Source: Tetramitus jugosus (Eukaryota; Heterolobosea; Eutetramitea; Acrasida; Vahlkampfiidae). From it: 64,000 nucleotides of DNA. Position numbers and translations under genes: made by a program. The stretch is taken from contig OW569363.1 in assembly GCA_937625935.1 (NCBI GenBank), positions 1 through 64,000 of the forward strand. The letters are read 5' to 3'. Shown piece after piece: positions 9,334 through 20,029 of this stretch. Position 1 is the first letter of the stretch, and each line of letters begins with the position of its first letter. The notes below the pieces were generated by a model. It did no database searches and had not been told where the DNA came from. It saw only the letters and a list, made by a program, of their open reading frames with translations.

Positions 9334-12300
9334 TTGAGAAGAAACAACAAGAACATTCCACATTTTATGAACAACAATAATATTTATAGCACTAGTGATA
9401 CTTTGGACAGTGAAGTAATCACGGTACTGGATGAACCTGCACTTGAGGTTTGTGAACCCAAGCCCATTACACCTACTCGTTGCTCTCTGGACTATCAAAC
9501 CTTCAAGGCCGAAGTAATCGAGGCAAGAGCAAGCTTGGATGTAGGTGTTCAACCGGCACACATTTCTCCAGAGGTGCAGCAAAATTTGGAGGAAGACTAC
9601 CACAAGATTTCTGCCTCAGACTTGCTCAAGAAACTGGAAACGGATCAAAACAAGGGACTCACAACCAAAGATGCAGAAGAAAGATTGAAGAAATATGGAC
9701 CCAACACAATCCAACCTCATAAAGGAATCTTTATGAAGATTGTCAGGTTCTTTGCTCATTTCTTTAGCGGATTTGCTTTACTCTTGTGGCCAGCGGCTAT
9801 CCTGTGTATCATCGCTTGGAAGCCATTGGGCAATCCGAACCCCGATCGAAACAATCTCGTATTGGCCGTCATTTTGATAGTTATCATCTTCATCCAAGGA
9901 TTTTTCGAAATCTGGCAAGAGAAAACTTCCGGCAAGATCATGTCAGGAATTTCCAGTATGCTACCATCGATTGTAAAAGTGATGAGAGATGGCCAACTCA
10001 TTCAAATTGCCATGGGTGACCTCGTACCTGGAGATATTGTTCATTTGGGTCTCGGTGATAAGGTCCCTGCTGATGTTCGACTCTTGGCAGTGTCAGGTCT
10101 CAAGTTGGACACATCCATGTTGACTGGAGAGAGTGAACCAGTGAATTGTGTGACTGAATGTACAGATGCCATGGTTCTTGAGTCCAAGAATTGTGCTTTC
10201 CTTGGAACAAGTGTCGTGGAAGGTAGTGGAGTCGCGCTGGTGATTCATACCGGACAGAAAACTGTCATGGGCAGTATTACAAAAGCAGCATCCAAGACAA
10301 AGCAAGCCACTTCATCATCTGCCTTGCACAAAGAAATCAGAAGATTCGTTATTGTGGTGTCAACCCTCGCTATTTCTACTGGAATAATGATTATCGTAGT
10401 TTGGGCGGCTTGGTTAAGAACTTCGTATCCAAAGTTTCTGACACTCAGTGCAGCTATTGTCACAGCCCTGGGAGCAATCGTGTCCTTCTGTCCGGAGGGA
10501 ATGCCGGTGTGTGTTACGATGACACTCACCTTGATTGCAAAGAGAATGGGAACCCAGAAAGTATTGGTAAAGTCGCTGATGACGGTGGAAACTTTAGGAT
10601 GCGTCAACGTGATTTGCTCCGATAAGACAGGAACATTGACCATGAACAAAATGGCAGTCATGCATCTCTATATTGGACAGAAGTTGATAATGTATGGAAA
10701 GGAGGTGGTGGAAATGTTTGCATCGAATCAGGCCATGAAAGAAATGTATACCATTATGTCGCTGTGTAACCGCGCATTCTTCGAAGATGATAGTATCAAG
10801 TCTGGTGTAAATATCAATGAAAGAGAGGTTATAGGTGATGCTTCTGATACGGCAATGTTAAGATTCGCAGAAGAACTGGATTCTGTAGCGGAATTAAGAG
10901 CTCGATTTCCAAAAATCTGTGAAATTCCATTTAACTCCAAGAACAAATACATGCTAACCATATGCTCTCAACCGGATGATACCAGACCACTATTAATGAT
11001 GAAAGGTGCAGCTGAAATTATCATGAATAGATGCTCAACTCTGTTGGATGCCAATGGCAATGAAGTACCTTTGACTGACAGAATTAAGGAAGACCTCGTG
11101 AGACAACAGGAATACTTTGGAGAGTGTGGGGAACGTGTACTTGGTATCGGTAGAAGATATCTCTCTGAAACAGATTATGAGTGTGAAATTCATGAGTTCA
11201 ATGCAGATATAGTCAACTTCCCCACAAATGACCTGTGCTTGGTAGGATTGGTTGCATTGCTGGATAAACCACGATTGGAGGCAGGTGAAGCAGTCGAGAA
11301 ACTGAGAAAAGCTGGTATTAGAGTGGCCATGGTCACCGGAGATCACCCAACAACTGCAACTAGTATTGCACGGATGGTAAACATTGTTCGAGGAGATTGT
11401 ATCAAGTTCAGTATGGAGTCTTGGAATCAATATGAGCCCTCAGAAAACCAGAAGCTGTACAAGAAGAAAACCAATGTCCCTAAAATTGTTGATCAGGGAC
11501 TTGTAGTTCCTGGATCTGAGATCCCTTCATTAACTGATGAAGCGTGGAACTACATTCTGACACATGAAGAATTGGTGTTCGCACGCACAACTCCAGACCA
11601 GAAACTGAGAATTGTTAAGGAGTTTCAAAAGAGAAAGAATGTTGTTGCTGTCACTGGTGATGGTGTAAACGATTCCCCTGCTCTAAAGCAAGCTGATGTT
11701 GGAGTATCAATGGGTTCTGGAAGTGATGTCGCTCGTGAAGCTGCTGATCTCATCCTATTGGACAACAACTTTGCTTCTGTTGTGGTAGGTGCAAAGTATG
11801 GACGTTTGGTGTTTGAGAATTTGAAGAAAGTGATCGCTTATCTACTTCCAGCCGGTACATTTTGTGAGATGTTGAGTATTCTCGCAGTGATCTTTTTCGG
11901 ACTGCCAGTTCCATTGTCTTCCATTCTCATGATTTCCATTTCTGTTTTCACTGATGTAGCCAATTGCATGACTTTGATATTTGAACAACCAGAGTCTGAT
12001 CTGATGAATTACAAACCTAGATCTATTACCGGCGAGAGAATTGTTAACTACAGATTGTTTTTACAGTCCTACATCTTTGTTGGAATTCTTCAGGCTGTCG
12101 GAGCTTTTGGCATGTGGTTCTGGTTTATGTACCAGTTCGGTGGTTTCAAACCAAAGGAGTTGATCTTTGTGTTTGACAAGTGGACTGCTGGTTACATGGG
12201 TAGAACTCAATCCGAACTCAACAAGCTTACAACTCAAGGACAGAGCGTATTTTTCATTGCTTTGGTATGCGAACAATTTGGAAATCTGTTACTCATCAGA

Positions 12301-12564
12301 ACAAGAAGAGTATCATTCTTCAAGCATCTACCATGGAGTTCCCAATCAAGAAATCCATGGTTGCCAGTCGGAATGTTCGTCTCTCTCTGCATGGCCATTA
12401 TGATCGTGAATATTCCATTGTTCCAGTACTTGTTTGGTACTGCTAGCATTCCCTACAAGTTTTATTTTGCCCCAATAGCAATCGGAATGGTCATCTTCTT
12501 CTTGGACGAGTTGAGAAAGTTAGGCACAAGGCGTTTCCCACGAGTATTCTTCTTCTCTTGGTGA
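9334..12564 (+). CDS. Type II P-type cation ATPase (Na+/K+-ATPase alpha-like)
   Basis: A 1,076-residue ion pump driven by aspartyl phosphorylation. An N-terminal cation-ATPase domain (about 90-160) is followed by two membrane helices, the actuator with TGES (about 263), M3-M4 with CPEGMP, the phosphorylation site DKTGTLT (Asp430), the nucleotide-binding domain with KGAAE, the hinge TGDGVND (about 775), and M5-M10. NLKKVIAYLLP and EQPESD near M5-M6 are typical of the IIC (Na,K/H,K) group. Against Na,K-ATPase, the M4 Glu, M5 Glu and second M6 Asp are kept, but the M5 Asn is Thr and the first M6 Asp is Ser, and PEGLL is PEGMP, so ion choice is uncertain. The first ATG is used; an alternative is Met at 9367. 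An AATAAA-like signal follows the stop. Confidence 0.9.
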   Translation: MRRNNKNIPHFMNNNNIYSTSDTLDSEVITVLDEPALEVCEPKPITPTRCSLDYQTFKAEVIEARASLDVGVQPAHISPEVQQNLEEDYHKISASDLLKKLETDQNKGLTTKDAEERLKKYGPNTIQPHKGIFMKIVRFFAHFFSGFALLLWPAAILCIIAWKPLGNPNPDRNNLVLAVILIVIIFIQGFFEIWQEKTSGKIMSGISSMLPSIVKVMRDGQLIQIAMGDLVPGDIVHLGLGDKVPADVRLLAVSGLKLDTSMLTGESEPVNCVTECTDAMVLESKNCAFLGTSVVEGSGVALVIHTGQKTVMGSITKAASKTKQATSSSALHKEIRRFVIVVSTLAISTGIMIIVVWAAWLRTSYPKFLTLSAAIVTALGAIVSFCPEGMPVCVTMTLTLIAKRMGTQKVLVKSLMTVETLGCVNVICSDKTGTLTMNKMAVMHLYIGQKLIMYGKEVVEMFASNQAMKEMYTIMSLCNRAFFEDDSIKSGVNINEREVIGDASDTAMLRFAEELDSVAELRARFPKICEIPFNSKNKYMLTICSQPDDTRPLLMMKGAAEIIMNRCSTLLDANGNEVPLTDRIKEDLVRQQEYFGECGERVLGIGRRYLSETDYECEIHEFNADIVNFPTNDLCLVGLVALLDKPRLEAGEAVEKLRKAGIRVAMVTGDHPTTATSIARMVNIVRGDCIKFSMESWNQYEPSENQKLYKKKTNVPKIVDQGLVVPGSEIPSLTDEAWNYILTHEELVFARTTPDQKLRIVKEFQKRKNVVAVTGDGVNDSPALKQADVGVSMGSGSDVAREAADLILLDNNFASVVVGAKYGRLVFENLKKVIAYLLPAGTFCEMLSILAVIFFGLPVPLSSILMISISVFTDVANCMTLIFEQPESDLMNYKPRSITGERIVNYRLFLQSYIFVGILQAVGAFGMWFWFMYQFGGFKPKELIFVFDKWTAGYMGRTQSELNKLTTQGQSVFFIALVCEQFGNLLLIRTRRVSFFKHLPWSSQSRNPWLPVGMFVSLCMAIMIVNIPLFQYLFGTASIPYKFYFAPIAIGMVIFFLDELRKLGTRRFPRVFFFSW

Positions 12565-12704
12565 TCAAATTTGTCAATAAACAATCATCCCCACCTGATC
12601 AAACCATACCTTGAGTTTTGAAAGAGAATTCAGTTTGGGACCATCGGAACAAAGTGAACTCTTCCCTGGTAACTAAATTTCTTACTTCTAAAACAAATCA
12701 CAAA

Positions 12705-13752
12705 ATGTCCAAGCGCAAACGAGATGATGACAATGAGGAACAAGGTACAATACCAAAGACTTTTTTAGTGACACTGGTCAAACTCCCTGTCCGATTCGAC
12801 AAAGGTACCAACAGCTCTACGCTACGGAATCAAGATTGTTTCTCAGGAGTGGATGTATGCTAGCATTGAAAAGGGTGAACGACTCGATGAACGCTTCTAT
12901 CTGTATGCTCCTGATGAACCAGATAGAGAAGCCTCATTGCCTATTGTACCAAGACCTTCTTTTTCATTGCAAGAAATCTCTCATGTGCCTATAAAGACGC
13001 TCCAACAGCAGAACATGATGCCCGGAGAATTGAGTCTGTTGTTGTTTGAGTACTTGGCCAATGACGCAAGACATTTGCTAAGATGCAGCCTCGTTTGCAA
13101 GTCTTGGAATGAAATATTGAGCAGAGACAATGGTCACTTTTGGTTTCATGGACTGAAGAGATTGGTAGGACAGAGCAAACCTAGATCTACAAGAGAGATT
13201 CTTGACTATTGGAACAAACGTCGAGTATTCCCCTCGTTTCCACTTGTTGAACAACCATTGATCTGGAACGAGACATTTGGAGTAGCGACCCTCCCGAATC
13301 ACATCCCATGCTTGGAAGAAGGCGATGATGGGTGCACAGATTATAAGGCATGGTTTGTGGATCTCAGCTGGGCTCAATCTCTCTATGATACTGAAACAAC
13401 ACCCAAAATGGTACCTATCATTTTGAAGTTTCCCAAAGGATACGCAGAGTCCTTACCCTCTGAAGAACTTCAACTTCCAGCTGATCCTCTTGAACCCTGC
13501 TTGGCTACCGAGCCTCATGCCTTCAAAATTGCATGTAAGGCCATGGGGTTGGGCAAATGGACATGGAATGTATGGCATAAAAGAATCACTTCGGGTGACC
13601 ACCACAGATTTGTTCGCTATGTGCAAAGTAACAGCAACGAGACTATGGCTGTTTACAAGATCACATACCCAAATCCTGAGCATATTTTCTGTTTGCACAA
13701 GAGTCTTAATGGCAATCTCATTGGATTTTTGACCCAAGCAGGCTCTATTTGA
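12705..13752 (+). CDS. BRCT-like plus F-box protein
   Basis: The open frame from 12853 encodes 299 residues with an F-box (about 13012-13170: MMPGELSLLLFEYL and LVCKSWNEIL), the module that docks substrate adaptors onto SCF ubiquitin ligases. Reading the same frame upstream to 12772 adds YGIKIVSQEWMYASIEKGER, which matches the end of a BRCT domain, so the true N-terminus lies upstream. The likely start is ATG 12705 (MSKRKRDDDNEEQ, basic, nuclear-signal-like), but it lies in another frame and no clean GT-AG intron joins the two. An atypical intron or an assembly indel near 12745-12771 is needed. The C-terminal 200 residues (Trp-rich, for example WTWNVWHKR) were not recognised. Confidence 0.6.
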
Positions 13753-13975
13753 CATTTCTGCATTCTGAAGAAGAATATCTAATACAACCTTTGTAATATT
13801 CTAACAATTGTAACAACAAGAAACATGTTTTGTAATTCGACAGAAGGTTGGAAGAATGGATGTTTGCTGTCACACCAACCATGTCAATCCAACGCACGTC
13901 TTGTTCCTCTATTTGTGGAATGGAGATGAAATTGAAACCGAATGATCGTAACAAGAAAATTGTTTATGAAAAGAT

Positions 13976-15103
13976 TTAGAAGCACTTTCTGTGGACAATA
14001 CCTGGACCAGAGTCTTCGTATTCTTCCTTGGAGATCCACATTTGTTGGAAAGTGGACAAGGAAGCCAAGATGGAGCCACCAATCCAGACAGAGTACTTTC
14101 TCTCTGGTGGAGCAACAACCTTGATCTTCATGGAAGCAGGAGCCATATTGGTCAATTCCTTGGTCAATCTCTCAGCAATACCCTCGAACATGGTTGTACC
14201 ACCGGACAAGACAACGTTTCCGTACAAGTCCTTTCTGATATCAATATCAGTCTTACCAATGGAGTTGAAGGTGGTCTCATGGACACCAGCAGCTTCCATA
14301 CCGATAAAGTTTGGTTGGAACAAAACTTCAGGGCATCTGAATCTTTCGTTACCGACAGTGATGACATTACCGTCAGGCAATTCGTAGGACTTCTCAACGA
14401 CAGAGGACTCTGCAGCCTTCTTCATTTCTTCGTCAAAGTCAAGAGCAATGTAGCAAAGCTTTTCCTTGATATCTCTGACAATTTCTCTTTCGGCAGTAGT
14501 TCCGAATGAGTAACCTCTTTCCATCAAAATCTTCATCATGTAGTCAGTCAAGTCACGACCAGCCAAATCAATTCTCAAAATGGCATGAGGCAAAGCATAA
14601 CCTTCATAGATAGGGACAGTGTGAGAGACACCATCACCAGAATCCAAGACGATACCAGTGGTTCTTCCGGAAGCGTACAAGGACAAGACAGCTTGGATAG
14701 CAACGTACATTGCAGGGACGGAGAAGGTCTCAAACATGATTTGAGTCATCTTTTCTCTGTTGGCCTTTGGGTTCAATGGAGCTTCAGTCAACAAGACAGG
14801 GTGCTCTTCTGGAGCAACTCTCAACTCATTGTAGAAGGTGTGATGCCAGATCTTTTCCATGTCGTCCCAGTTGGTCACAATACCGTGTTCAATTGGGTAC
14901 TTCAAGGTCAAGATACCTCTCTTGGATTGAGCCTCATCACCGACATAGGCATCCTTGTTACCCATACCGACCATGATGGACTTTTGCTTTGGTCTACCAA
15001 TGATGGAAGGGAAGACAGCTCTTGGTGCATCATCACCAGCAAAGCCAGCCTTACACATACCAGATCCGTTATCAACAACTAGGGCTTGAACGTCGTCACA
15101 CAT
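13976..15103 (-). CDS. Actin
   Basis: A full-length 375-residue conventional actin without introns, ending in the canonical HRKCF. The nucleotide-binding phosphate loops ([19 protein letters not shown] at 12-30 and LDSGDGVSH), the DNase-loop region ([20 protein letters not shown]) and the SYELPDG and WISKEEY motifs are all present. The start [15 protein letters not shown] is the standard actin N-terminus. It polymerises into filaments for amoeboid movement and phagocytosis. It shares a 294-bp divergent promoter region with the TMEM135-like gene. Confidence 0.98.
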
Positions 15104-15231
15104 GTTATATTATATTATTTAGTTACAAAGAGGGGTTGTACAGAGATTGTTGTTTTGTTGTTTTGGAGCAAAAAGTGAAAGCAAAGTTGATCACACACAA
15201 TTTAAATTAACAAAAAATTGAAGACATCACA

Positions 15232-15251
15232 TCACACGTCATGACATGTGA
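15232..15251. promoter_or_regulatory. Near-perfect palindrome TCACACGTCATGACATGTGA in a divergent promoter
   Basis: A 20-bp inverted repeat with a single mismatched pair lies 128 bp upstream of actin and 146 bp upstream of the TMEM135-like start. A further TGACG half-site follows at about 15258. The half-sites resemble bZIP/CRE-type sites. A regulatory role is inferred from the palindrome and its position only. Confidence 0.35.
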
Positions 15252-15397
15252 CGGATTTGACGTGTAGTGGATCTCCAGTCGGCGTCGGCTTTATTTTTTC
15301 ACTTCAACCAAGAATAACTCCTCCGAAAGTGATCGGAATATCTGGGGCAAAATCCTTCAAGGTGATGCTTCTCTCTCTCGAGAGAGAATCCAAAAAG

Positions 15398-16283
15398 ATG
15401 AATACCGCCGCGGCAGAGGATCATGAAGGCGCATATGATCCAAGTGTGTTAAATACGATCATTCAGAGATTACAGAATGACAAGATTGAATTTGATGCAG
15501 ATTTGTACACTGGTGTCAGAGAACCATGGAAGTTTGTCGACATTGAAACAATGATCCCAGATGCCAATGTTCATTTCTTCATGTTGCGCAGATTCCTCAA
15601 AGTTTGTTTGCAAGGTGTCAAGATTTATCTCGTATGTTGTTGGAATTTCGGTGCCTGTGTGCACATGTGTTGTCTATAGTTTGGTTTCAATCAGATTGGA
15701 AACTGTTTTTGCTCATTCGTTTGAATTGACAATGTCTGTCATTTTTGTTAGCCGATTCATTTGTTGCCAATCTTGTTGTTCAAGCGGGCAAAGCTAGCCA
15801 AAGAGCCAGGTTCTGTTTTGTGGACATTGTTCAAAGCACAGACCAAGAGTTCAGTGTTTATGGCATCTTTTACAGGCAGTTTTCTCTATATATTGTGCCT
15901 GTTGAATAATGTGGGATGTTCTGATCATCCATTCATTGTGTATTTTGCCGGGTTTTGCTGTGGATTGAGTTGTTTGTTTGAACCCAAAGAAAGACGAAAG
16001 GAATTAGCCATCTATTGTTTTACGAGAGCAGGTGAGGTAGTCAATGAATGTGGTCATGTACGGAAGTACTGGAAAAGAGAGCATATGGACTACTTTTTCG
16101 TTGCACTCTTTAGTGCGTCAATGGTATGTTGTTTGTGTGTGACTTTTTGGCTGCTTCACAGGTTGAGCTCACATGTTGTAACTTTTGTAATCACAGGGAG
16201 GTCTCATGTATTATTATCACCGAGAACCAAAACACATCAAGGCTTTTGTTAAAACCATCATGAGATTTTTGTTAGGGTACTGA
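15398..16283 (+). CDS. TMEM135-like membrane protein
   Basis: Three exons, 15398-15631, 15752-16123 and 16197-16283, joined by phase-0 GTATGT...AG introns of 120 and 73 nt, give 230 residues. The central block PGSVLWTLFKAQTKSS, CLLNN.GCSDHP, AGFCCGLSCLFEPKERRKELAIYCFTRAGE is characteristic of the C-terminal half of TMEM135/peroxisomal PMP52-type proteins. Those have a Tim17/22-like fold and act at peroxisomes, mitochondria and lipid droplets in other eukaryotes. It is shorter than animal TMEM135 (about 450), so it corresponds to one repeat half. An in-frame ATG at 15248 would add 50 residues; ATG 15398 is preferred because conserved-looking sequence starts there. Confidence 0.75.
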
Positions 16284-16440
16284 ATGAAGGAGATGACTTT
16301 TGTATGGTCAATCAATAACATTCCTTCGCCTGTTTGCTCAATTAAAAACTGAAAGAACCAAAAATCATCACATCAACAACAACAACATTTCATTCAAACA
16401 AATCTAAGCATCGCCATTTTTTCATTCATCTCCAATTTTT

Positions 16441-18735
16441 ATGAACCAAGTACACCACCAAAAGAGAGAAAATCACGAGGTTTACGCACAGCACGTTCTC
16501 TCAGTTTTGACCTTGTTGCAGAATGAAGCAACAACATCTCCGGATCGCCACCAAGAATGCTTATTTCAAGTGAGGAGTCATTATCTATATGAAATTGTAA
16601 AGTTGATTGGTGAGGTGTGTTTGATTGCACGAGAGACATCCATTGATCTGCCTATTGAGGATTCCACTCGGGACAAGAAGAATGATGATGCGGCAACAGA
16701 ACAACAAAAGCGAAAAAATGACCTGCCGAATCAATCGGATCCAGAATTTGTGTTGAATCTCAATTTTGCCAATGTCATATCTCTTGAAAGCAACAAGTTC
16801 AACTCGCACTGGTTCTACGAGTACTTGTCTAAGATGTTTAATGATTGTATAGTGGGACAGCACGTTCATTGGGATAAGTTGGTTGAAACGTGTAAGAAAG
16901 TTCATTCAGTGTCTTGGCAGATTGCGAACAGGCGAGCCGTTACAGCTGAAATTAAACCAAAGTATGCTTCCAAGTGCGAATCGTATCGAGTGTTTCGTTG
17001 TGATGAGTTTCCAACTGAGGGAGCAGCCATTTGTCAAATAGATTTATTGGAGATGCCATTGTTTGGAATGAACTTTTCTACATTTTCTACTCGATTCATG
17101 AAGTCTGTGGAAGAAGAATGTGAAGGTGCATCTCTCAATATCAGCCACTATCCAAAGATTATTGTCATTGGACAGAGAAAATCTGGCAAATCGAGTGTTG
17201 TTCGGCGGTTGTTGAATATGAATATATTGGAGGTTGGCCAAAGCGAGAACATATCATTCCCTGTTGAAGTTGAGCTACGAAGAAACGATGCTCTCAAATT
17301 TGGATACAGGTATCGGATAAGGGTACATGAATGGATCTGGGATCAAACAATTTGGGATATTGAAGATTTCGCACATGGCACAGTCTCGTCCGAGAGAGAG
17401 CTGCAAGCGCGAATCAGCACAGATCTTAACTCGCTACGTCAAAAGATGAGTCAATCTCATCCACATACTGCTTATATTAAGAAACGAGTCATTTTACGTA
17501 TTGAATCATGCTTCATCCCAACGAATATTACGTTTGTTGACACACCTGGAATTCCTGATGGTAACACAGGACGCGAAGAACGAACAATTGCAGAGAGTAT
17601 TGTGCAGGAATATATTTTACGGAACCCATACGGTGTTTTTATCTGCGTATTCAATTCCTCCTTGCCAAAGAGCGGAAACTTGATAACACCGATCATACTC
17701 GATGAAGAGAAGAAAAGTAGAACTCTCAGAAAATATTTAGGAGTGCTAACTCATGCCGAAGATCGTCAAAGTGCTACCACATATAGATCATATTTAGATG
17801 ATCGAGTCATCACAAAATGGTTCGCTATATCGAACATTCAGAATGAATCAACACTATTTCAACTTGAGAAGGCAGAACACGCTCAATTGATCTATCTTCA
17901 ATCTCATGTTGCCACAGAGTTTCCAAGGTGCCATGATATCAACGAAAATCCTTCTCTCTTCTACTCAATGACCAATCTTCGGATCCAACTGGCACATGCA
18001 CTTTCGACACAAGTTTCGGCATTTACTCGAAATGTGATTCAACAGCTCGAAACAGAGATTAAACATCATGATCTAACTCACGGAGTCATAGAATCATGGA
18101 CACGCGAGCAAATAGCCGATGCATTTTTCTCATTCTTTGAGAAACAAATTTCAGGGATGACGTTTCATGAGCCACAAATGCTTATGGCCATTAATGAGGA
18201 GAACCCAACGAGAGACAATGTGCAACAGATATTGACAAAATTAATGTCCTCATATCGAAGTGTGATCGAATACACAGTTTCCACAGAGTTAGTGACACAG
18301 CTCTCGAGAGTGCAACAACATACTCATTCAGGTGACAGCTCAGGCAACAACATATTCATGGTAACAAAGTATTACAAAGCTTTTGGGGAGTACCTTTTGA
18401 AGGAGATTGTGGTTGGACAATTAATACCACGGATATCATATCTAGTATTGAATCAAACAGTGGCTCTCATGAACTCGCTTTTTGAGCTATTGACAGTCAA
18501 AGAAGTCGGAAAGAGTGATGTAACTTACCTTAAGCAGACATTAGTGCATGCGTGTCGGAATCATGTACACCGTATATCTATAAGAAAGTTAGCCGCACAG
18601 TTCCGGTTAGTTCTGAATCAATCTCCTGTTGTGGACGACTTTTGGCAACCAACCTTTGTCAAGATTCGATCCAAGAGACTGGCCCTTGAACACTTCCAAA
18701 AATTATCTTCACATTATTTGCATAACGCACAATGA
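16441..18735 (+). CDS. Dynamin-like large GTPase (divergent)
   Basis: A 764-residue intronless protein. After about 240 residues without recognised motifs come PKIIVIGQRKSGKSS (P-loop G1, about 240-254), TFVDTPGIPDG (G3 near 365) and LGVLTHAED in the position of the G4 motif, where TKxD would be expected. The long helical C-terminal half (about 480-760) fits a stalk. The P-loop G-x-x-K-S-G-K-S-S is a dynamin-superfamily variant, so a membrane-remodelling GTPase is likely. The N-terminal helical domain before the GTPase and the altered G4 set it apart from classic dynamins; a GBP/septin-like or other AIG-type relative is the alternative. Confidence 0.65.
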   Translation: MNQVHHQKRENHEVYAQHVLSVLTLLQNEATTSPDRHQECLFQVRSHYLYEIVKLIGEVCLIARETSIDLPIEDSTRDKKNDDAATEQQKRKNDLPNQSDPEFVLNLNFANVISLESNKFNSHWFYEYLSKMFNDCIVGQHVHWDKLVETCKKVHSVSWQIANRRAVTAEIKPKYASKCESYRVFRCDEFPTEGAAICQIDLLEMPLFGMNFSTFSTRFMKSVEEECEGASLNISHYPKIIVIGQRKSGKSSVVRRLLNMNILEVGQSENISFPVEVELRRNDALKFGYRYRIRVHEWIWDQTIWDIEDFAHGTVSSERELQARISTDLNSLRQKMSQSHPHTAYIKKRVILRIESCFIPTNITFVDTPGIPDGNTGREERTIAESIVQEYILRNPYGVFICVFNSSLPKSGNLITPIILDEEKKSRTLRKYLGVLTHAEDRQSATTYRSYLDDRVITKWFAISNIQNESTLFQLEKAEHAQLIYLQSHVATEFPRCHDINENPSLFYSMTNLRIQLAHALSTQVSAFTRNVIQQLETEIKHHDLTHGVIESWTREQIADAFFSFFEKQISGMTFHEPQMLMAINEENPTRDNVQQILTKLMSSYRSVIEYTVSTELVTQLSRVQQHTHSGDSSGNNIFMVTKYYKAFGEYLLKEIVVGQLIPRISYLVLNQTVALMNSLFELLTVKEVGKSDVTYLKQTLVHACRNHVHRISIRKLAAQFRLVLNQSPVVDDFWQPTFVKIRSKRLALEHFQKLSSHYLHNAQ

Positions 18736-18781
18736 TTTCATAAATATTCAATGCTGTTGTGTTATTTAATTCGTAAACTAA

Positions 18782-20029
18782 TTAGTCCAAGTCCAAATCG
18801 TCCACTGTGCTCTCAACAGGAGCAGTGTAATGTGTTATTGGGTGGAGGTACTCGTACAAGTGCATCTTGTCAACCACCACATCAGTCTTCTTAAAATACT
18901 TTGGTACATATTCCTCGTGATTGGCCTTCATTTCCTTGATCAACTTTCTCTGGCACTCCTCGACTTCGGCCTTGTGTTTGATTGCAGAATCCCAATCCTT
19001 TTGCTTGATGGCATGAGTGACATGATGCCAGATTCTTCTACTCTCGAAGCAATCTTGCTTGGCCACTGGCTTCACAACCAATTGCAAATCCTCCATGGCC
19101 ATCACATCAAGAAACACTTGCTTATCATTGTTTCTCAAATCCGTAATATGACTGAGACCAATCATTGAACCTTCAATTTCGTACACTGGTCTCGATTTCA
19201 TCTTTTTCGTTCCATTCTTCTTCACCTTCTCATACGGTTCCGTAATGTGTCCCTTGAACACGTTGCCACTCTTGAACTTCAAATTGCTCTGTACACCAGT
19301 CTGTTCACACACAATCTTTGCTTCACCAGAGAACTCGAATCCTGATTTGCCCAACAAGATACCCTTTGCACAAGGAGAAGGCAACGACACGTGATACGTC
19401 TCTTTCACACCACTTGGCAAGAACAAGTGCACACGAACAGGCCCAGTGAACGTCACGTCCACCTTGTTGCCCCAAAAGATTGGCGCCGTTCGAATCGTTC
19501 CCTCATAGGAGAAATTATTGGTCTGATTCCAGACATAGAAGCAACAAACAGGCGGATGATGCGAAATTTGTTCATAGACGACAAAAGATTGTGAATTGTC
19601 ACTGTGATTCCAATGACCATGAAAATGTTCACCAATCACAGAGTTGAATGGCTTGTTTGGACCAGTGATGCTCGGTTGAGGCACACTTGTTCTTGGTGCC
19701 ACAATAAACTGAAGAACATGGATCATTCTCTTGAGTGCATCTGTTTCCTTGTGTGCCTTGGTAAACGACTCAAATGGTCTCGACAGTTCAGCTCCCCACT
19801 CTAGTGCAGATTTTCCCTTTTCACCTTGAATAGGACTGGCAATTTGACTCAAATCAGTGCCAATTCTCAAGCTCTTGATAAATTGGAAGAGTAGAGAGGC
19901 ATTGCTTGAACTATGGTCAGCATCTGCGCCAAACTTTGGCTTATAGTCCACAATTGTGGGATAAGTGGAGTCTTGTTGTTGTTCGTATACACTGGGATCA
20001 GTGTTGCCGTTTGTTTTGAAAAATTCCAT
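18782..20029 (-). CDS. Oxysterol-binding protein-related protein (ORP)
   Basis: A 415-residue lipid-transfer protein consisting essentially of the OSBP-related ligand-binding domain. The signature EQISHHPP lies at residues 153-160, with NSVIGEHFHG upstream replacing the usual N-P-x-x-G-E-x, and the late R-x-x-W-x-x-V motif region (ESRRIWHHVTHAIKQKD) is present. There is no PH domain or FFAT motif, as in short yeast Osh-type proteins. ORPs shuttle sterols or phosphoinositides at membrane contact sites. Met at 20029 is chosen; an in-frame ATG at 20149 would add 40 Lys/Asn/Gln-rich residues that look like translated leader. Confidence 0.88.
   Translation of the reverse strand: MEFFKTNGNTDPSVYEQQQDSTYPTIVDYKPKFGADADHSSSNASLLFQFIKSLRIGTDLSQIASPIQGEKGKSALEWGAELSRPFESFTKAHKETDALKRMIHVLQFIVAPRTSVPQPSITGPNKPFNSVIGEHFHGHWNHSDNSQSFVVYEQISHHPPVCCFYVWNQTNNFSYEGTIRTAPIFWGNKVDVTFTGPVRVHLFLPSGVKETYHVSLPSPCAKGILLGKSGFEFSGEAKIVCEQTGVQSNLKFKSGNVFKGHITEPYEKVKKNGTKKMKSRPVYEIEGSMIGLSHITDLRNNDKQVFLDVMAMEDLQLVVKPVAKQDCFESRRIWHHVTHAIKQKDWDSAIKHKAEVEECQRKLIKEMKANHEEYVPKYFKKTDVVVDKMHLYEYLHPITHYTAPVESTVDDLDLD

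Noticed and set aside
13991-15082. Long forward open frames (172, 119 and 165 codons) across the actin locus
   Set aside because: They are antisense to a perfectly conserved actin; their openness follows from actin codon bias and they contain no motifs.
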